Shown in pieces: positions 17,373 to 27,759 of a stretch of 64,000 nucleotides of DNA. The DNA is from Ornithinibacillus halotolerans (GTDB lineage Bacteria > Bacillota > Bacilli > Bacillales > Amphibacillaceae): assembly GCF_014637405.1 (NCBI RefSeq), contig NZ_BMEY01000009.1, forward strand, positions 69,477 to 133,476. Direction: 5' to 3'. Position 1 is the first letter of the stretch, and every line of letters starts with the position of its first letter. Under the pieces are notes generated by a model. It worked only from the letters and a program-made list of their open reading frames with translations, was not told where the DNA came from and did no database searches. A program made the position numbers and the translations under genes.

Positions 17373-18575
17373 TTATTGAACTACTCTTCTCACATGACCG
17401 GAAAAGTGATCTTTCCAATATCCAGAAGTCATATCTGCAACAGCTAATCCAGTAGAATTCTGAGCACCGATGAATTTTCCATTACCAACGTATATTCCAA
17501 CATGACCATTTGTTTTATACGTATTGAAGAAGACTAAGTCTCCTGGTCTAATATCACTATAGGATACCTTTATTCCTGAATACTGCATTGCTGATGTACT
17601 AGAAGGTAAAGATACCCCTGCTTGTCCATACGCCCAAGATACAAATCCTGAACAATCAAAACCTCCTGGACCTTTTCCTGCCCATACATAAGGAGTTCCT
17701 ATATGTGGGTATCCAGCATTGATTGCAGTTTGAACAACACCATTGGAAGAAGCAGGTGCAGACTGCTTACTTTTACTTAATTGTGTTAAAGAACCATTTG
17801 AATCTGAACTATTACTGCTATTTGCTGATGCAACAGGATTGGATACTGTTCTTTTTGCTGCAAGTTGTCTATTTACTTGTGCTTCGATTGAAGCTAACTG
17901 ACGTTCTTCAATTTGTAAATCTTTTATTTTATTCGTAAGACTTTTTTCTTTTTTACTTAATTCTTTTTTCTTCGTTTCATTTTGATCTTTTTGAACTAAA
18001 ATCGTATCTTGCATCCCTTTTAACTCTGTTTGAAGATCCGATAATTCAGCTAATTTGTCTGCTACTTTTTGCTTATCTTCTTCTAGTTTGTTAACTAAAT
18101 CTGCATCTGATGTTGTAATCTTATTTACAGCTGCTACACGACTAATAAAGTCTGTAAAACTAGAAGAACCGAATATTACATCAAGGAAGCCGATACTTCC
18201 ACCATTTTTCTGATAATTAACCATACGAGTACTTAAAAGGTCATAGCGTTTTTCTATCTCTTTTTCTAATTGAGCAACTTCTTCCTCTGTTGTTTTAATT
18301 TGCTCATTAGTATCATCAATCATCTTTTGATTTGATTTTAATGCTTCTTCAACTTGTTTAATCTCTTCGTTTAATTCTTCAATTTCTGTTAGAACTTTTG
18401 CAATTTCTTCCTCTGCTTTTGATAACTCACTTTTTATATTTGAACGTTCATTTTTTATCTCTGCTTGTCTATTATTTAAGTCATGGATATTTTCTGCATG
18501 AGCAACATCTAAGGCAAAACTACTTGTAAGGCCGATTACAGCTACTGTTGCAATTGTAACGAAAGACTTTTTCAC
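17373..18575 (-). CDS. Secreted DL-endopeptidase, CwlO-like coiled coil plus NlpC/P60
   Basis: A 400-residue secreted cell-wall hydrolase. A Sec signal peptide (residues about 1-28, ending near AHA) is followed by a long coiled coil (about 30-230), a Ser/Asn-rich linker, and an NlpC/P60 domain (about 285-400) with catalytic Cys in DCSGFVSWAYG and His in NGHVGIYVGNG. NlpC/P60 enzymes of this build (B. subtilis CwlO, PcsB-like) cut the D-Glu to diaminopimelate bond of peptidoglycan stems for cell elongation and are activated by FtsEX through the coiled coil. ftsEX is not in the window. The upstream gap (18576-18749) has no gene. Confidence 0.9.
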   Translation of the reverse strand: MKKSFVTIATVAVIGLTSSFALDVAHAENIHDLNNRQAEIKNERSNIKSELSKAEEEIAKVLTEIEELNEEIKQVEEALKSNQKMIDDTNEQIKTTEEEVAQLEKEIEKRYDLLSTRMVNYQKNGGSIGFLDVIFGSSSFTDFISRVAAVNKITTSDADLVNKLEEDKQKVADKLAELSDLQTELKGMQDTILVQKDQNETKKKELSKKEKSLTNKIKDLQIEERQLASIEAQVNRQLAAKRTVSNPVASANSSNSSDSNGSLTQLSKSKQSAPASSNGVVQTAINAGYPHIGTPYVWAGKGPGGFDCSGFVSWAYGQAGVSLPSSTSAMQYSGIKVSYSDIRPGDLVFFNTYKTNGHVGIYVGNGKFIGAQNSTGLAVADMTSGYWKDHFSGHVRRVVQ

Positions 18576-18749
18576 TTTCTTTCCCCACTTTCTAGACTCT
18601 CTACCAAATCTATTAATCTTCTATGTCTATGTAAATTGTCTATTTAATCTATTACTTTTGTCATAGAAAGTATAGCACCATTAAATGTCACTAGTATTAT
18701 TGTAGTGTTACAAATAGATTTCAAAAAATATGAGTAGGTACTAAGAGTG

Positions 18750-18786
18750 GATAAAAAAGAACAGACCATATAACTATGGTCTGTAA
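18750..18786 (-). terminator. Intrinsic terminator of aceB-aceA
   Basis: ACAGACCATA (18761-18770) pairs with TATGGTCTGT; on the minus strand it is followed by TTCTTTTTTAT. Confidence 0.85.
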
Positions 18787-18796
18787 AAATTGCCAA

Positions 18797-20068
18797 TCAA
18801 AACTGTTCTTCTTCTGTTGATCCACTTAGTGCTATCGTTGAGGAAGTTCCGCCAGATATTACTGTTGCCACTTTATCAAAGTAACCTGTTCCGACTTCTC
18901 TTTGATGTTTCGTAGCAGTATATCCATATTCCTCACTTGCAAATTCATTTTGTTGTAATTCGGAATAAGCAGCCATTCCAGTTACTTTATATTTTCTAGC
19001 GAGTTCAAACATACTATAGTTCAATGCATGGAACCCTGCTAATGTTACAAATTGAAACTTATATCCCATTTTAGCCAATTCATCTTGAAAACTAGCAATC
19101 TCCTCATTTGTTAATTTCTTTTTCCAATTAAACGATGGAGAACAGTTATATGCTAGTAGCTTATTCGGATATTTTTCATGTATAGCATCCGCAAATTGTT
19201 GAGCTTCTTGTAAATTTGGTTCAGAAGTTTCACACCATATTAAGTCTGCATAAGGTGCATATGCTAGCCCTCTACTAATAGCCTGTTCAATTCCCGCCTT
19301 AGTTCTAAAGAAACCTTCATCCGTACGCTCGCCAGTTATAAAAGGAGCATCCTCTGGGTCAACATCACTTGTTATTAAATCTGCTGCGTTAGCATCAGTT
19401 CTAGCGATAATAAGTGTTGGCGTACCCATTACATCTGCTGCAAATCGAGCAGCAATTAAATTTCTAACTGCTGTTTGGGTCGGTAATAACACTTTTCCTC
19501 CAAGGTGACCACATTTCTTCTCCGATGATAATTGGTCTTCGAAATGTACTGCTGCCGCACCTGCTTCAATCATTGCTTTCATTAATTCAAATACATTTAG
19601 TTGACCACCAAATCCCGCTTCTGCATCTGCCACAATTGGAACAAACCAATCTATTTCTTCCTTACCTTCTGAAAAATATATTTGATCTGCGCGTTGAAGT
19701 GCTTGATTTATTCTCTTAACTACATTGGGTACACTATTAACTGGATACAGACTTTGATCAGGATACATCTGACCTGCAACATTTGCATCTGCCGCTACTT
19801 GCCAACCACTCAAATATATAGCTTGAAGTCCAGCTTTCACTTGCTGAACCGCTTGATTTCCAGTTAATGCTCCTAGTGCTTTTACGTAAGAGTCGGCGTT
19901 CACCATTTTCCATAGTTTTTCTGCACCTTTTTTGGCAAGGGTATATTCAATATCAATCGAGCCACGTAATTCAATCACATCTTCAGCAGTATACGGACGT
20001 TTTATACCATCCCACCTTGTATTCTCTTCCCAATCTATTTGTAATTTTTCAATTCGCTCATTCAGCAT
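18797..20068 (-). CDS. aceA: Isocitrate lyase
   Basis: A 423-residue enzyme that splits isocitrate into glyoxylate and succinate, the first step of the glyoxylate bypass, allowing growth on acetate or fatty acids. The catalytic signature KKCGHLGGK is intact, as are the metal-binding ADAEAGFGG region and the TDANAADL segment. Length matches bacterial AceA. It follows aceB with an 11-base overlap, so the two bypass enzymes are made together. It pairs naturally with the beta-oxidation genes at the left of the window, which generate acetyl-CoA. Confidence 0.96.
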   Translation of the reverse strand: MLNERIEKLQIDWEENTRWDGIKRPYTAEDVIELRGSIDIEYTLAKKGAEKLWKMVNADSYVKALGALTGNQAVQQVKAGLQAIYLSGWQVAADANVAGQMYPDQSLYPVNSVPNVVKRINQALQRADQIYFSEGKEEIDWFVPIVADAEAGFGGQLNVFELMKAMIEAGAAAVHFEDQLSSEKKCGHLGGKVLLPTQTAVRNLIAARFAADVMGTPTLIIARTDANAADLITSDVDPEDAPFITGERTDEGFFRTKAGIEQAISRGLAYAPYADLIWCETSEPNLQEAQQFADAIHEKYPNKLLAYNCSPSFNWKKKLTNEEIASFQDELAKMGYKFQFVTLAGFHALNYSMFELARKYKVTGMAAYSELQQNEFASEEYGYTATKHQREVGTGYFDKVATVISGGTSSTIALSGSTEEEQF

Positions 20069-21659
20069 CTCTGTTCCCCTCTTTCACTAATTCTTCATAT
20101 GCAGGCAATGTCAGAAAATCAACAAACTCTTCATTGTACACGAGTTTGCTAAAGATCTCTTTTGCTCGAATAAATTTATCCTTGAAATGAAAATCATATT
20201 TAGTTAGCAATCTATCTAATTCCTCATCAATTACCGTATTAACAAAGTCCATTGTGATATTTCTGCCATCCGTTAACTTTCCTTTCGGATGACGAATCCA
20301 TTGCCAAACTTGGGCTCTAGAAATTTCAGCAGTTGCTGCATCCTCCATTAAATTGTTAATTGGTACAGCACCCCTTCCATTTAACCAGGCAGTAATATAT
20401 TCTATTCCAACACTAATATTAGTCCGTAAACCCGCTTCTGTAATTTCACCTGGAGGGATTTCTAATAAGTCCTTACTAGTTATCTTGTAATCTAATTTTT
20501 TATTTATTTGATTACGTGTAGGCATTTCTTTGTTAAATACATCTCTAACTAAAGCAACCATTCCAGGGTGAGCAACCCAAGTGCCGTCATGACCATCACG
20601 TGCTTCTCTTTCCTTATCTGCTCTCACTTTATTAAATGCAGATTCATTAGCACTCACATCATTTTTCACTGGTATTTGTGCTGCCATTCCACCTATTGCT
20701 GGCGCATTTCTCTTGTGACAAGTCTCTATAGCCAATCGTGAATATGCTCGCATAAAAGACGATTCCATCGTAACTAAATGACGGTCTGGAAAAATGACAT
20801 CCATACGATTATGAAACTTCTTAATAAAGCTAAAGATATAATCCCATCTTCCACAATTTAAACCCGCTGAATGCTCCTTTAATTCATATAAGATTTCATC
20901 CATTTCAAATGCAGCTGTTATCGTCTCTATTAATACTGTTGCTTTTATCGTTCCAATTGGAATACCCAGCGATTCCTGTGCAAAAATAAATACATCATTC
21001 CAAAGTCGAGCTTCTTTGTAATGCTCTATTTTTGGTAAATAAAAGTATGGTCCAGTTCCATTTTCCATTAGTTGTCTTGCATTATGGTAAAAATATAATC
21101 CGAAATCAAAGAGGCTTGCTGACATCGCTTCATTTTGAACATATATATTCTTTTCTTCTAAATGCCATCCTCTTGGACGGACGACTAACACAGCTGTCTC
21201 TGGATTCAATTTATATTCCTTACCATTAGAAGAAAGGAAATCAATTTGTTTCCGAACGGCATCTCGTAAGTTTAATTGGCCATTGACCATGTTTTCCCAT
21301 GTTGGAGAAGATGCATCCTCAAAATCTGCCATAAACACATTTGCTCCAGAATTTAATGCATTGATAATCATTTTCCGGTCAACTGGACCAGTAATCTCTA
21401 CTCTCCGGTCCATTAAATCATCAGGTAAAGGAGCAATCTTCCAGTCGCTATTTCGGATATCTGAAGTTTCTTCTAAAAAACTAAGTGTATGCCCTTCATT
21501 AATTCTTGTTTGAAATGACTTTCTATCTTTTAACAGGGTTAACCTTCTACCATTAAATTTTTGATGGAGCTTCACTAAGAATTCTAGTGCACCATCTGTT
21601 AAAATGTACTCTTGGTTAGAGATATTCCTTTTACAACTAACTAAGTCAGTAGTTTTCAT
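20058..21659 (-). CDS. aceB: Malate synthase A
   Basis: A 533-residue TIM-barrel enzyme condensing glyoxylate and acetyl-CoA to malate. Signatures include [10 protein letters not shown], the [11 protein letters not shown] metal-site region and [12 protein letters not shown]. It is the type A form of about 530 residues. First gene of the aceB-aceA operon. I looked for a cre-like catabolite control site upstream (21660-21730) and saw none that matches well, so regulation is not evident. Confidence 0.96.
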   Translation of the reverse strand: MKTTDLVSCKRNISNQEYILTDGALEFLVKLHQKFNGRRLTLLKDRKSFQTRINEGHTLSFLEETSDIRNSDWKIAPLPDDLMDRRVEITGPVDRKMIINALNSGANVFMADFEDASSPTWENMVNGQLNLRDAVRKQIDFLSSNGKEYKLNPETAVLVVRPRGWHLEEKNIYVQNEAMSASLFDFGLYFYHNARQLMENGTGPYFYLPKIEHYKEARLWNDVFIFAQESLGIPIGTIKATVLIETITAAFEMDEILYELKEHSAGLNCGRWDYIFSFIKKFHNRMDVIFPDRHLVTMESSFMRAYSRLAIETCHKRNAPAIGGMAAQIPVKNDVSANESAFNKVRADKEREARDGHDGTWVAHPGMVALVRDVFNKEMPTRNQINKKLDYKITSKDLLEIPPGEITEAGLRTNISVGIEYITAWLNGRGAVPINNLMEDAATAEISRAQVWQWIRHPKGKLTDGRNITMDFVNTVIDEELDRLLTKYDFHFKDKFIRAKEIFSKLVYNEEFVDFLTLPAYEELVKEGNRDAE

Positions 21660-21731
21660 CCTCGGCCTCCAATTGTTATGATACAGAAAATAATTAATAC
21701 TTTTGTTCTATAACATAATAATCAAAAAAAA

Positions 21732-21833
21732 TTACTCTTCTCTTTTAGATAAACAATACTCACATTCTAAAATAAATCCTAAATTGTCAACATATACACC
21801 ACACTCAGGGCATTTCTCTTGTTGTTTTTCCAT
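21732..21833 (-). CDS. Small zinc-ribbon protein (YhfH-like), 33 residues
   Basis: A 33-codon gene with ATG at 21833 behind AAGGGGGTG. The product contains CPECG near residue 8 and CEYC near residue 25, a four-cysteine zinc-ribbon layout, and ends in basic and acidic residues. Size and spacing resemble the YhfH family of tiny Bacillus proteins of unknown function. It sits alone between aceB and the divergent FUSC gene, on the aceB strand. The reading frame, ribosome site and paired CxxC motifs argue that it is real. Confidence 0.65.
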   Translation of the reverse strand: MEKQQEKCPECGVYVDNLGFILECEYCLSKREE

Positions 21834-21999
21834 AACTATCGCACCCCCTTTTATATAACAGTTAACATTTTATAAATTTGTTATGATACAGGATATGTGA
21901 TTACTCCAAAAATGATACTAACTATTTGTAAAGAAGCATATTCTCCTACACTTCACTTAAAATACATTATAATGGGATACGAAAAGAGGGGACTAGGTT

Positions 22000-23013
22000 A
22001 TGAAAAAATTTCAGGTTAGAGGCGGAAGAATATTAAAAACATCGATATCTATATTGTTAACTGCTACCATCTGTGAATTATTACATTGGCCGCCTGTATT
22101 TGCAGTAATTACTGCTATTGTTACTATTGAGCCTACCGTGTCCGATTCTATTCGCAAAGGAGTCATCCGATTTCCCGCTTCAGCAATTGGCTCACTTTAC
22201 GCCGTTATTTTCATTTCACTTTTTGGTAATTCCCCGTTAACCTATACATTAGCAGGTACATTAACGATAGTAACTTGTTACAAACTTAAGCTCCATGCTG
22301 GCCTTCTAGTAGCTACAATTACATCCGTTGCAATGGTAGAAGTTATCCATGATCATTTTTTCATATCTTTCTTAATTCGTTTAGGAACAACTACTATTGG
22401 TTTAGGAGTCTCGACTCTTGTAAATATGTTAATATTACCACCCAACTATCAGAATAATATCGAAACAGGTATTCATAAATTAAGAGTAAAGGTTGGAGAA
22501 GCAATAGCTTTTGTTTTTGAAGAAATAATGGATGATGAGAAAGAAAAGAAGAATTATAATTCAGACAAGCAACTAGAGGAAATAAAACCATTATTTTATA
22601 AGATTGAAAAGTATGTTCGTTTTCAAAAAGACGAGAGTAAATATCACCCACTATTGGGACATGACAAAGAAGCATTCAACACCTTGCAAGATCGAATACA
22701 ATTATTACGTATGATTCATTATAATCTAGTTAATTTAATCAATACCCCGTTAGAATTAACACCTTGGAGTAAGTCTGAAAAGGAACATATTTTAGCTGTC
22801 GTATATCAATTCAAGGAAAACTTAGTAGATAGAACTTATCAAGCAGAAGAAAACGATCGAATGCTTAAACAAATCACAGAAATGTTTTGGGAAGATAATG
22901 AGGAAATCACAAAAAATAACGATCAATTCCCAACTAACTTCCCCCCAGAATTAATAATCTTATATGAATTAATAACAATAGGTGAGTTAGTTAAGCGCTA
23001 CTTTAATTATTAA
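22000..23013 (+). CDS. FUSC / aromatic acid exporter family membrane protein
   Basis: A 337-residue protein with about four to five membrane segments in residues 12-150 and a long helical cytoplasmic part. The opening, with ILKTSISILL and HWPPVFAVITAIVTIEPTVSDS, matches the ArAE_1 (FUSC-like) family that includes B. subtilis YqjA and YgaE. The family is linked to export of aromatic acids in a few members, but the substrate here is unknown. ATG at 22000 follows GAGGGGAC. A terminator lies immediately after the stop and is shared with uppP. Confidence 0.85.
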   Translation: MKKFQVRGGRILKTSISILLTATICELLHWPPVFAVITAIVTIEPTVSDSIRKGVIRFPASAIGSLYAVIFISLFGNSPLTYTLAGTLTIVTCYKLKLHAGLLVATITSVAMVEVIHDHFFISFLIRLGTTTIGLGVSTLVNMLILPPNYQNNIETGIHKLRVKVGEAIAFVFEEIMDDEKEKKNYNSDKQLEEIKPLFYKIEKYVRFQKDESKYHPLLGHDKEAFNTLQDRIQLLRMIHYNLVNLINTPLELTPWSKSEKEHILAVVYQFKENLVDRTYQAEENDRMLKQITEMFWEDNEEITKNNDQFPTNFPPELIILYELITIGELVKRYFNY

Positions 23014-23046
23014 AAAGGATCAAGCACTACAAAGTACTTGATCCTC
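23012..23046. terminator. Bidirectional intrinsic terminator
   Basis: GGATCAAGCACT pairs with AGTACTTGATCC (23017-23044, one mismatch), between convergent genes, with an A run on the left and CTCTATATT on the right. Confidence 0.8.
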
Positions 23047-23050
23047 TATA

Positions 23051-23884
23051 TTATAAGAAAAACACGAATATAATTACTACTAATACAATTCGGTAGACAG
23101 CAAATGGTGTTAATTTAATGCGATCAATTAATTTTAGGAAGAACTTTATCGAGATTAGAGCGAATATAAACGCACTAATAAAACCTATAACAAAAAATGG
23201 TAATGCTTCTATAGAGAAGTATTGCCAGTTTTTTAATAAGGAAAGAAAACTAGCACCTGCCATAATTGGAACAGCCATAATAAATGTAAAATCGGCTGCA
23301 GCTCTATGACTCATCCCCATCAATACACCACCAGAAATAGTTGCACCGGATCTTGAAAAGCCAGGCCATAAAGAGAAACATTGGATGAATCCTACACTTA
23401 GTGCCTGCTTGTACGTAATTTGATCAACCGTTTTTGCTGCTGGATTTTTAGATGCATAGCGGTCAGCTACTATCATTAAGATAGCACCAAGCAATAATCC
23501 TACAAGAACTGTTTCAGTAGAAAATAAGTACTCATCAATAAAATCTTCAAAAAGTACACCAAACACACCTGCCGGAATTAATCCTACTATCACCTGTGAT
23601 AGTTTTAGACGCTCTTTATGTGCGGGGATTTCTTTGTTCATTAAACGATTTAACCCTAACAAATCTACAAAACGTTGCCAAAATACAACGACTACTGCTA
23701 ATATAGATCCAAGCTGAATAACAATTTTAAAAGTATTTGCTGGATATTTCCCTAAAAATTCTTCTGATTTTAACCACATATCATCTACTATGATCATATG
23801 TCCAGTTGAAGAAACAGGGGCAAATTCCGTTAAACCTTCCACTAATCCTAAAATTAACGCTTTTAATAAATCCATTAGTTCCAT
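23051..23884 (-). CDS. uppP: Undecaprenyl-diphosphate phosphatase
   Basis: A 277-residue membrane phosphatase that recycles the lipid carrier undecaprenyl diphosphate for peptidoglycan and wall polymer synthesis; also called BacA because overproduction gives bacitracin resistance. The two signatures are present: EFAPVSSTGHM (about residues 21-31) and the arginine motif SRSGATISGG (about 172-181). Seven to eight hydrophobic segments. It lies 12 bases after a DedA gene, another membrane protein recently linked to undecaprenyl phosphate recycling, so the pair may act in one pathway. Confidence 0.95.
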   Translation of the reverse strand: MELMDLLKALILGLVEGLTEFAPVSSTGHMIIVDDMWLKSEEFLGKYPANTFKIVIQLGSILAVVVVFWQRFVDLLGLNRLMNKEIPAHKERLKLSQVIVGLIPAGVFGVLFEDFIDEYLFSTETVLVGLLLGAILMIVADRYASKNPAAKTVDQITYKQALSVGFIQCFSLWPGFSRSGATISGGVLMGMSHRAAADFTFIMAVPIMAGASFLSLLKNWQYFSIEALPFFVIGFISAFIFALISIKFFLKLIDRIKLTPFAVYRIVLVVIIFVFFL

Positions 23885-23896
23885 GATAATTCCCCT

Positions 23897-24505
23897 TTAT
23901 TTTCTAATCCGTTTGCGTATAAAAATAAATACTAATACAATAAATCCGATTGCAATAGATGCATAAGTAATTGTCGAATATGTCTCCATAAACCCTAGAA
24001 TAGAATGCCAGTTTTCACCTAGAAGTACACCTATCATGATTAAGATGATATTCCAAATTAATGTCCCAATTAATGTGAATAACAGAAATAGTGTAAAATT
24101 CATATTAGACATACCAGCTGGAACAGAAATTAAGCTGCGAATTAATGGTATCATTCGACAAAATAATACCGTCCAATAACCATATTTATCGAACCATGCA
24201 TCTGCTTTATGAATATCTTCTTTCTTAATTCGAATGATATGGCCCCATCTATCAACTATCTTTTCTAACCGTCCTACATCAATTAATAAACCAATTCCAT
24301 ACAGGATAATTGCTCCCAATACAGAACCACTTGTAGCTGTAATGATGACTCCTACAACGGTTAGTTCTGAATTAGTTGTCATAAAGCCTCCAAAAGGAAG
24401 AACAATTTCAGATGGAATAGGAGGAAATACATTCTCCAATGCCATCATGAAGAATATACCAATGTAACCGAATTGCTCCATTATACCTGTAACCCATTCT
24501 TGCAT
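23897..24505 (-). CDS. DedA family membrane protein
   Basis: A 202-residue protein of the DedA/SNARE-associated family with the conserved loop PPIPSEIVLPFGG and the C-terminal CRMIPLIRSLISVPAG motif whose arginines are essential in characterised members. I chose the ATG at 24505 behind GTGGAGG; a start at 24550 has no ribosome site. DedA proteins include UptA, which flips undecaprenyl phosphate across the membrane; co-transcription with uppP makes that role attractive here, but it is an inference. Confidence 0.88.
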   Translation of the reverse strand: MQEWVTGIMEQFGYIGIFFMMALENVFPPIPSEIVLPFGGFMTTNSELTVVGVIITATSGSVLGAIILYGIGLLIDVGRLEKIVDRWGHIIRIKKEDIHKADAWFDKYGYWTVLFCRMIPLIRSLISVPAGMSNMNFTLFLLFTLIGTLIWNIILIMIGVLLGENWHSILGFMETYSTITYASIAIGFIVLVFIFIRKRIRK

Positions 24506-24600
24506 ATTTTTTTCCTCCACAAATAAATGCTTGTAATTAATCTTGTCCATATAAATATAATCAAGGACTATATCATTTATGCAACTAGATTTATATCCAA

Positions 24601-24637
24601 TATAAAAGGGGTTGATTAATATTAGAAATCAACCCCT
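24601..24637 (-). terminator. Intrinsic terminator of the PilZ gene
   Basis: AGGGGTTGATT pairs with AATCAACCCCT; on the minus strand the stem is followed by TTTTATA. Confidence 0.85.
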
Positions 24638-24670
24638 ACTGATTATATACATTTTTTTACTAATTGGGAA

Positions 24671-25051
24671 CTATATTCGTTCTAAATTTACCATTTGTTT
24701 ACGAAGTAATTTTAAATCCCTTAGTATTGCTTTTTGAACAGAACTATTTGCAAGAAATTGAATACCATATAAGTTTTCCGAATCCCTTACTTTTTTCCAA
24801 ACTAACTTTCCTTGGACTGAATATAGTTGCTGGACTATTGTAAAGTGGATAGATATTCCTATTTCATTTTCCTTGTTGACAGGTAATGACAAAGTTGTAG
24901 CTATTTTCATTCCACCTAAACTTAAATCAAGCATTTTCCCTGCCCCTTCAGATGTGTTAACAGGGATTCCATTTATTTTATCTATTGTAAAAGTTATCGG
25001 AATAGGTTCATCAAATTCAAATCGAAATGCCTCATCCCGTTTATAACGCAT
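24671..25051 (-). CDS. PilZ domain protein (putative c-di-GMP receptor)
   Basis: A 126-residue single-domain PilZ protein. The c-di-GMP contact residues are recognisable: an N-terminal arginine cluster RYKRDEAFRF and the DLSLGGMKI loop (about residues 42-50). Proteins of this size lack an output domain and probably act by binding a partner. Monocistronic, with its own terminator. The target is unknown; no flagellar or cyclase gene is nearby. Confidence 0.8.
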   Translation of the reverse strand: MRYKRDEAFRFEFDEPIPITFTIDKINGIPVNTSEGAGKMLDLSLGGMKIATTLSLPVNKENEIGISIHFTIVQQLYSVQGKLVWKKVRDSENLYGIQFLANSSVQKAILRDLKLLRKQMVNLERI

Positions 25052-25148
25052 ATGATGACCCCCAAAATGAATGAATAAATATATTAATTAAATAATAAGG
25101 TAGTTATGTTGTTTTTACAATAATTTCTTTTAATTTTTGAAAAATTTA

Positions 25149-25736
25149 CTATTTTAATTTCTTACTATTGCTTTCTTCCTGTAACTCATCTACTAATTTT
25201 TCTGCTAAACGACGATAATAATTACTCATGTTTACGAGTGAAGTAATCATTAAAAGTTGTTCGATATATTTCGCATTTTCATCCTCAAATTCAGAAGCTT
25301 CCTTTGTAACACCCTTTATACTTTCAGTCACGTCATTTTCAAATCGGTCCGTATTGTACTCTGAAAGTTTTAAATAACTTCTATATAATCTTTCAACATC
25401 AAATTCTTCTGAAACTAATTCATTTAACCTATTTAAGGTTATTTTAATATCATTAATAGAAAGCGCACCTTTTAATTGGTAGATTAAACTAATTAATATT
25501 AAATGTTTCTTCGTATATTTCTTATTTTCAATAGGAAAAAATAATTTACCTTTTGCATAATTATTAATCATCGTTTTCGTTAACACTTTATCGTCTGGAT
25601 TTCGTTTTGAATTACTAAATTTATTTTCAAAAATTTGTATTACTTGATCCATATATAGATCTAAATCCGGAATTTCCTCAATTAATAATTGATTATTTAA
25701 ATTCAAGTCTTCCATCGCTGATTCAATATTTTTCAT
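25149..25736 (-). CDS. DUF1836 domain protein
   Basis: A 195-residue helical protein matching DUF1836, with the typical TKTMINNYAKGKLF segment (about residues 52-65) and KKYTKKHL that follows. The N-terminal half looks like a MerR-type winged-helix DNA-binding region, so a transcriptional role is possible but unproven. It lies between the PilZ gene and the divergent TrhA gene. Confidence 0.7.
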   Translation of the reverse strand: MKNIESAMEDLNLNNQLLIEEIPDLDLYMDQVIQIFENKFSNSKRNPDDKVLTKTMINNYAKGKLFFPIENKKYTKKHLILISLIYQLKGALSINDIKITLNRLNELVSEEFDVERLYRSYLKLSEYNTDRFENDVTESIKGVTKEASEFEDENAKYIEQLLMITSLVNMSNYYRRLAEKLVDELQEESNSKKLK

Positions 25737-25866
25737 AAAGTTACCCTCAAAGTCTTTTTATTTTATTATACTAGAGAAACATCCAAAAAGAAAATCTTGA
25801 CTAGGTGATGTTATCGCTGTATTATTTTAAGTAGTTATCAAAACTACATAAAGAGGTGTTGTAAAT

Positions 25867-26514
25867 ATGAACACATATATTCGTGAACCAATAAACGGTT
25901 TTACCCATCTTTTTGGAGCTATTGTTTCCTTTATTGGACTTCTAGCTTTAGTAATTAAAGCTTCTATGGAATATGGTTCCCCTATAGTTATTACTGCGGT
26001 TATTATTTTTGGAGTTAGCTTAATTTTGTTATATTCTGCATCTGCAACCTACCACATGGTTGTTGCTCGAGACCGTGTGATCGCGTTTCTTAGGAAAATT
26101 GATCATTCGATGATTTTTGTATTAATTGCTGGGACATATACTCCTATCTGCCTCATCAGTCTTCAAGGTGTTCTTGGTTGGACATTGTTTTTCGTCATAA
26201 ATGGACTTGCAGTACTTGGAGTTCTGTATAAATTAATTTGGTTTACAGCACCTAGGTGGTTATCTACCGGATTGTATGTATTAATGGGCTGGCTTGTCGT
26301 ATTTTTTAGTTCATCTCTTTTTGAAGTTTTATCATTAAATGGAATGTTACTGCTTATTTTTGGAGGGGTTGCTTATACGATAGGAGCGATTATCTATTGG
26401 TTAAAGCCGAAGTTCTTAGAGTTTAAGCAAATGGGATTCCATGAAATATTCCACATATTTATCTTAGTTGGTAGTTTATTTCATTTTCTATGTATATACT
26501 TTTATGTGTTGTAG
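25867..26514 (+). CDS. trhA: TrhA / hemolysin III family membrane protein
   Basis: A 215-residue seven-segment membrane protein of the HlyIII/PAQR family. Putative metal-binding motifs of the fold are intact: SASATYHM (about 57-64), DHSMIFVLIAGTYTP (about 79-93) and the C-terminal HEIFHIFILVGSLFH. Family members such as B. subtilis TrhA (YplQ) are linked to membrane-energy homeostasis; the old hemolysin name is not a function. ATG at 25867 follows AAAGAGGTG. A bidirectional terminator follows. Confidence 0.88.
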   Translation: MNTYIREPINGFTHLFGAIVSFIGLLALVIKASMEYGSPIVITAVIIFGVSLILLYSASATYHMVVARDRVIAFLRKIDHSMIFVLIAGTYTPICLISLQGVLGWTLFFVINGLAVLGVLYKLIWFTAPRWLSTGLYVLMGWLVVFFSSSLFEVLSLNGMLLLIFGGVAYTIGAIIYWLKPKFLEFKQMGFHEIFHIFILVGSLFHFLCIYFYVL

Positions 26515-26527
26515 AGAGAATATAAAT

Positions 26528-26554
26528 AAAAAGGCACCTAGCTGGTGCCTTTTT
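26528..26554. terminator. Bidirectional intrinsic terminator
   Basis: AAAAAGGCACC pairs with GGTGCCTTTTT, between the convergent trhA and M42 peptidase genes. Confidence 0.9.
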
Positions 26555-26557
26555 ATA

Positions 26558-27613
26558 TTAATAAGAAATCATATCTGATAATACGTAGTGATAGACTAAT
26601 TTTTCTGTATTGATTAAAGATTTTTCATGGGTGCGTTCAAAGGCATGGGAGGAGTCTATTCCCGGGCCGATTAACCCATGGACGATATCATGCCCTGACT
26701 TAATTGCTGCTGAGGCATCTGAACCGTAATATGGATAGATATCTAGTTTATATTCAATACTATTATTCTCAGCAAGTTCTACTAATCGTTTACGTAACCC
26801 ATAATGGTATGGACCACTTGCATCTTTCACACAAATAGAAACGGTATATTCATCTGTAGATTGGCCATCACCCATTGCTCCCATATCAACAGCTAAATAT
26901 TCAACTGTTTCTGGAGTAATATTGGAGTTTCCACCGTAACCAATTTCTTCATTGTTAGAGATTAGAAAGTGAGTTGTATATGGTAATTGAACATTTTCTT
27001 CTTTTAATCTTTTTATTAATTGAAGTAAAATTGCAACACTAGCTTTATCATCTAAATGACGAGACTTAATAAAACCATTATCCGTTATTTCTACACGAGG
27101 ATCAAAAGAAACAAAATCTCCGACCTCAATTCCAAGTGCACGAATTTCTTCTGCATTCGTTACTTCTGCATCGATTCGCACTTCCATATTTTCTTGATTT
27201 CTCTCAGCTTTCCCTGCATCTTTATAAACATGGACAGAGGTTTGTCGCATGAGTATAGTACCTGTATAAACTTTTCCATTTGAAGTATGAATTTCACAAT
27301 ATTCTCCTTCTATTGAGTTATAGCGAAATCCACCAATAAGATCTAATTTTAGACGACCATTACTTTTTACTTCTTTAACCATCGCTCCTAGTGTATCTAC
27401 ATGAGCAGTAAGCATTCGGTGTTCATTGGTATTTGCTCCTGGGATTGTTGCAATTAATCCACCTTTACGATTTCGTTTAGTTTCTACTTGTAGTTTAGTC
27501 AAGTACTCTTCAGCAAACTGAATAACTTTTGATGTGAATCCCGTTGGACTAGGGATGGATACTAGTTCTTTTATTAATTCTTTTGTTTCTTGAACATTAG
27601 GATACATAGCCAA
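26558..27613 (-). CDS. M42 family metallopeptidase (glutamyl aminopeptidase-like)
   Basis: A 351-residue cytoplasmic di-zinc aminopeptidase of the M42 family, which forms large tetrahedral assemblies and trims peptides. Metal and catalytic residues are visible: His in TAHVDTLG, Asp in HLDDKASV, the Glu pair in NNEEIGYG, Asp in AVDMGAMG and His in SSHAFERTH. Start is a TTG at 27613 with AAAGGGG 8 bases before it; an ATG two codons later is possible. Monocistronic. Close in family to B. subtilis YsdC and YtoP; exact substrates unknown. Confidence 0.9.
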   Translation of the reverse strand: MAMYPNVQETKELIKELVSIPSPTGFTSKVIQFAEEYLTKLQVETKRNRKGGLIATIPGANTNEHRMLTAHVDTLGAMVKEVKSNGRLKLDLIGGFRYNSIEGEYCEIHTSNGKVYTGTILMRQTSVHVYKDAGKAERNQENMEVRIDAEVTNAEEIRALGIEVGDFVSFDPRVEITDNGFIKSRHLDDKASVAILLQLIKRLKEENVQLPYTTHFLISNNEEIGYGGNSNITPETVEYLAVDMGAMGDGQSTDEYTVSICVKDASGPYHYGLRKRLVELAENNSIEYKLDIYPYYGSDASAAIKSGHDIVHGLIGPGIDSSHAFERTHEKSLINTEKLVYHYVLSDMISY

Positions 27614-27759
27614 TTCAATTACCCCTTTCGAATATAGATTACTACTATTTTACCGCTATTCTAATAGATTGAATAGAAATACAAACTATTGCCACTTCTA
27701 CTTTAGCTTTTAGCAGGTTCTCCAAATATAGAACCAATCAGTAATATTAATTATTACTA

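Noticed and set aside
19525-20190. Plus-strand frames opposite aceA and aceB
   Set aside because: Shadows of well-identified genes with full-length homology on the other strand.
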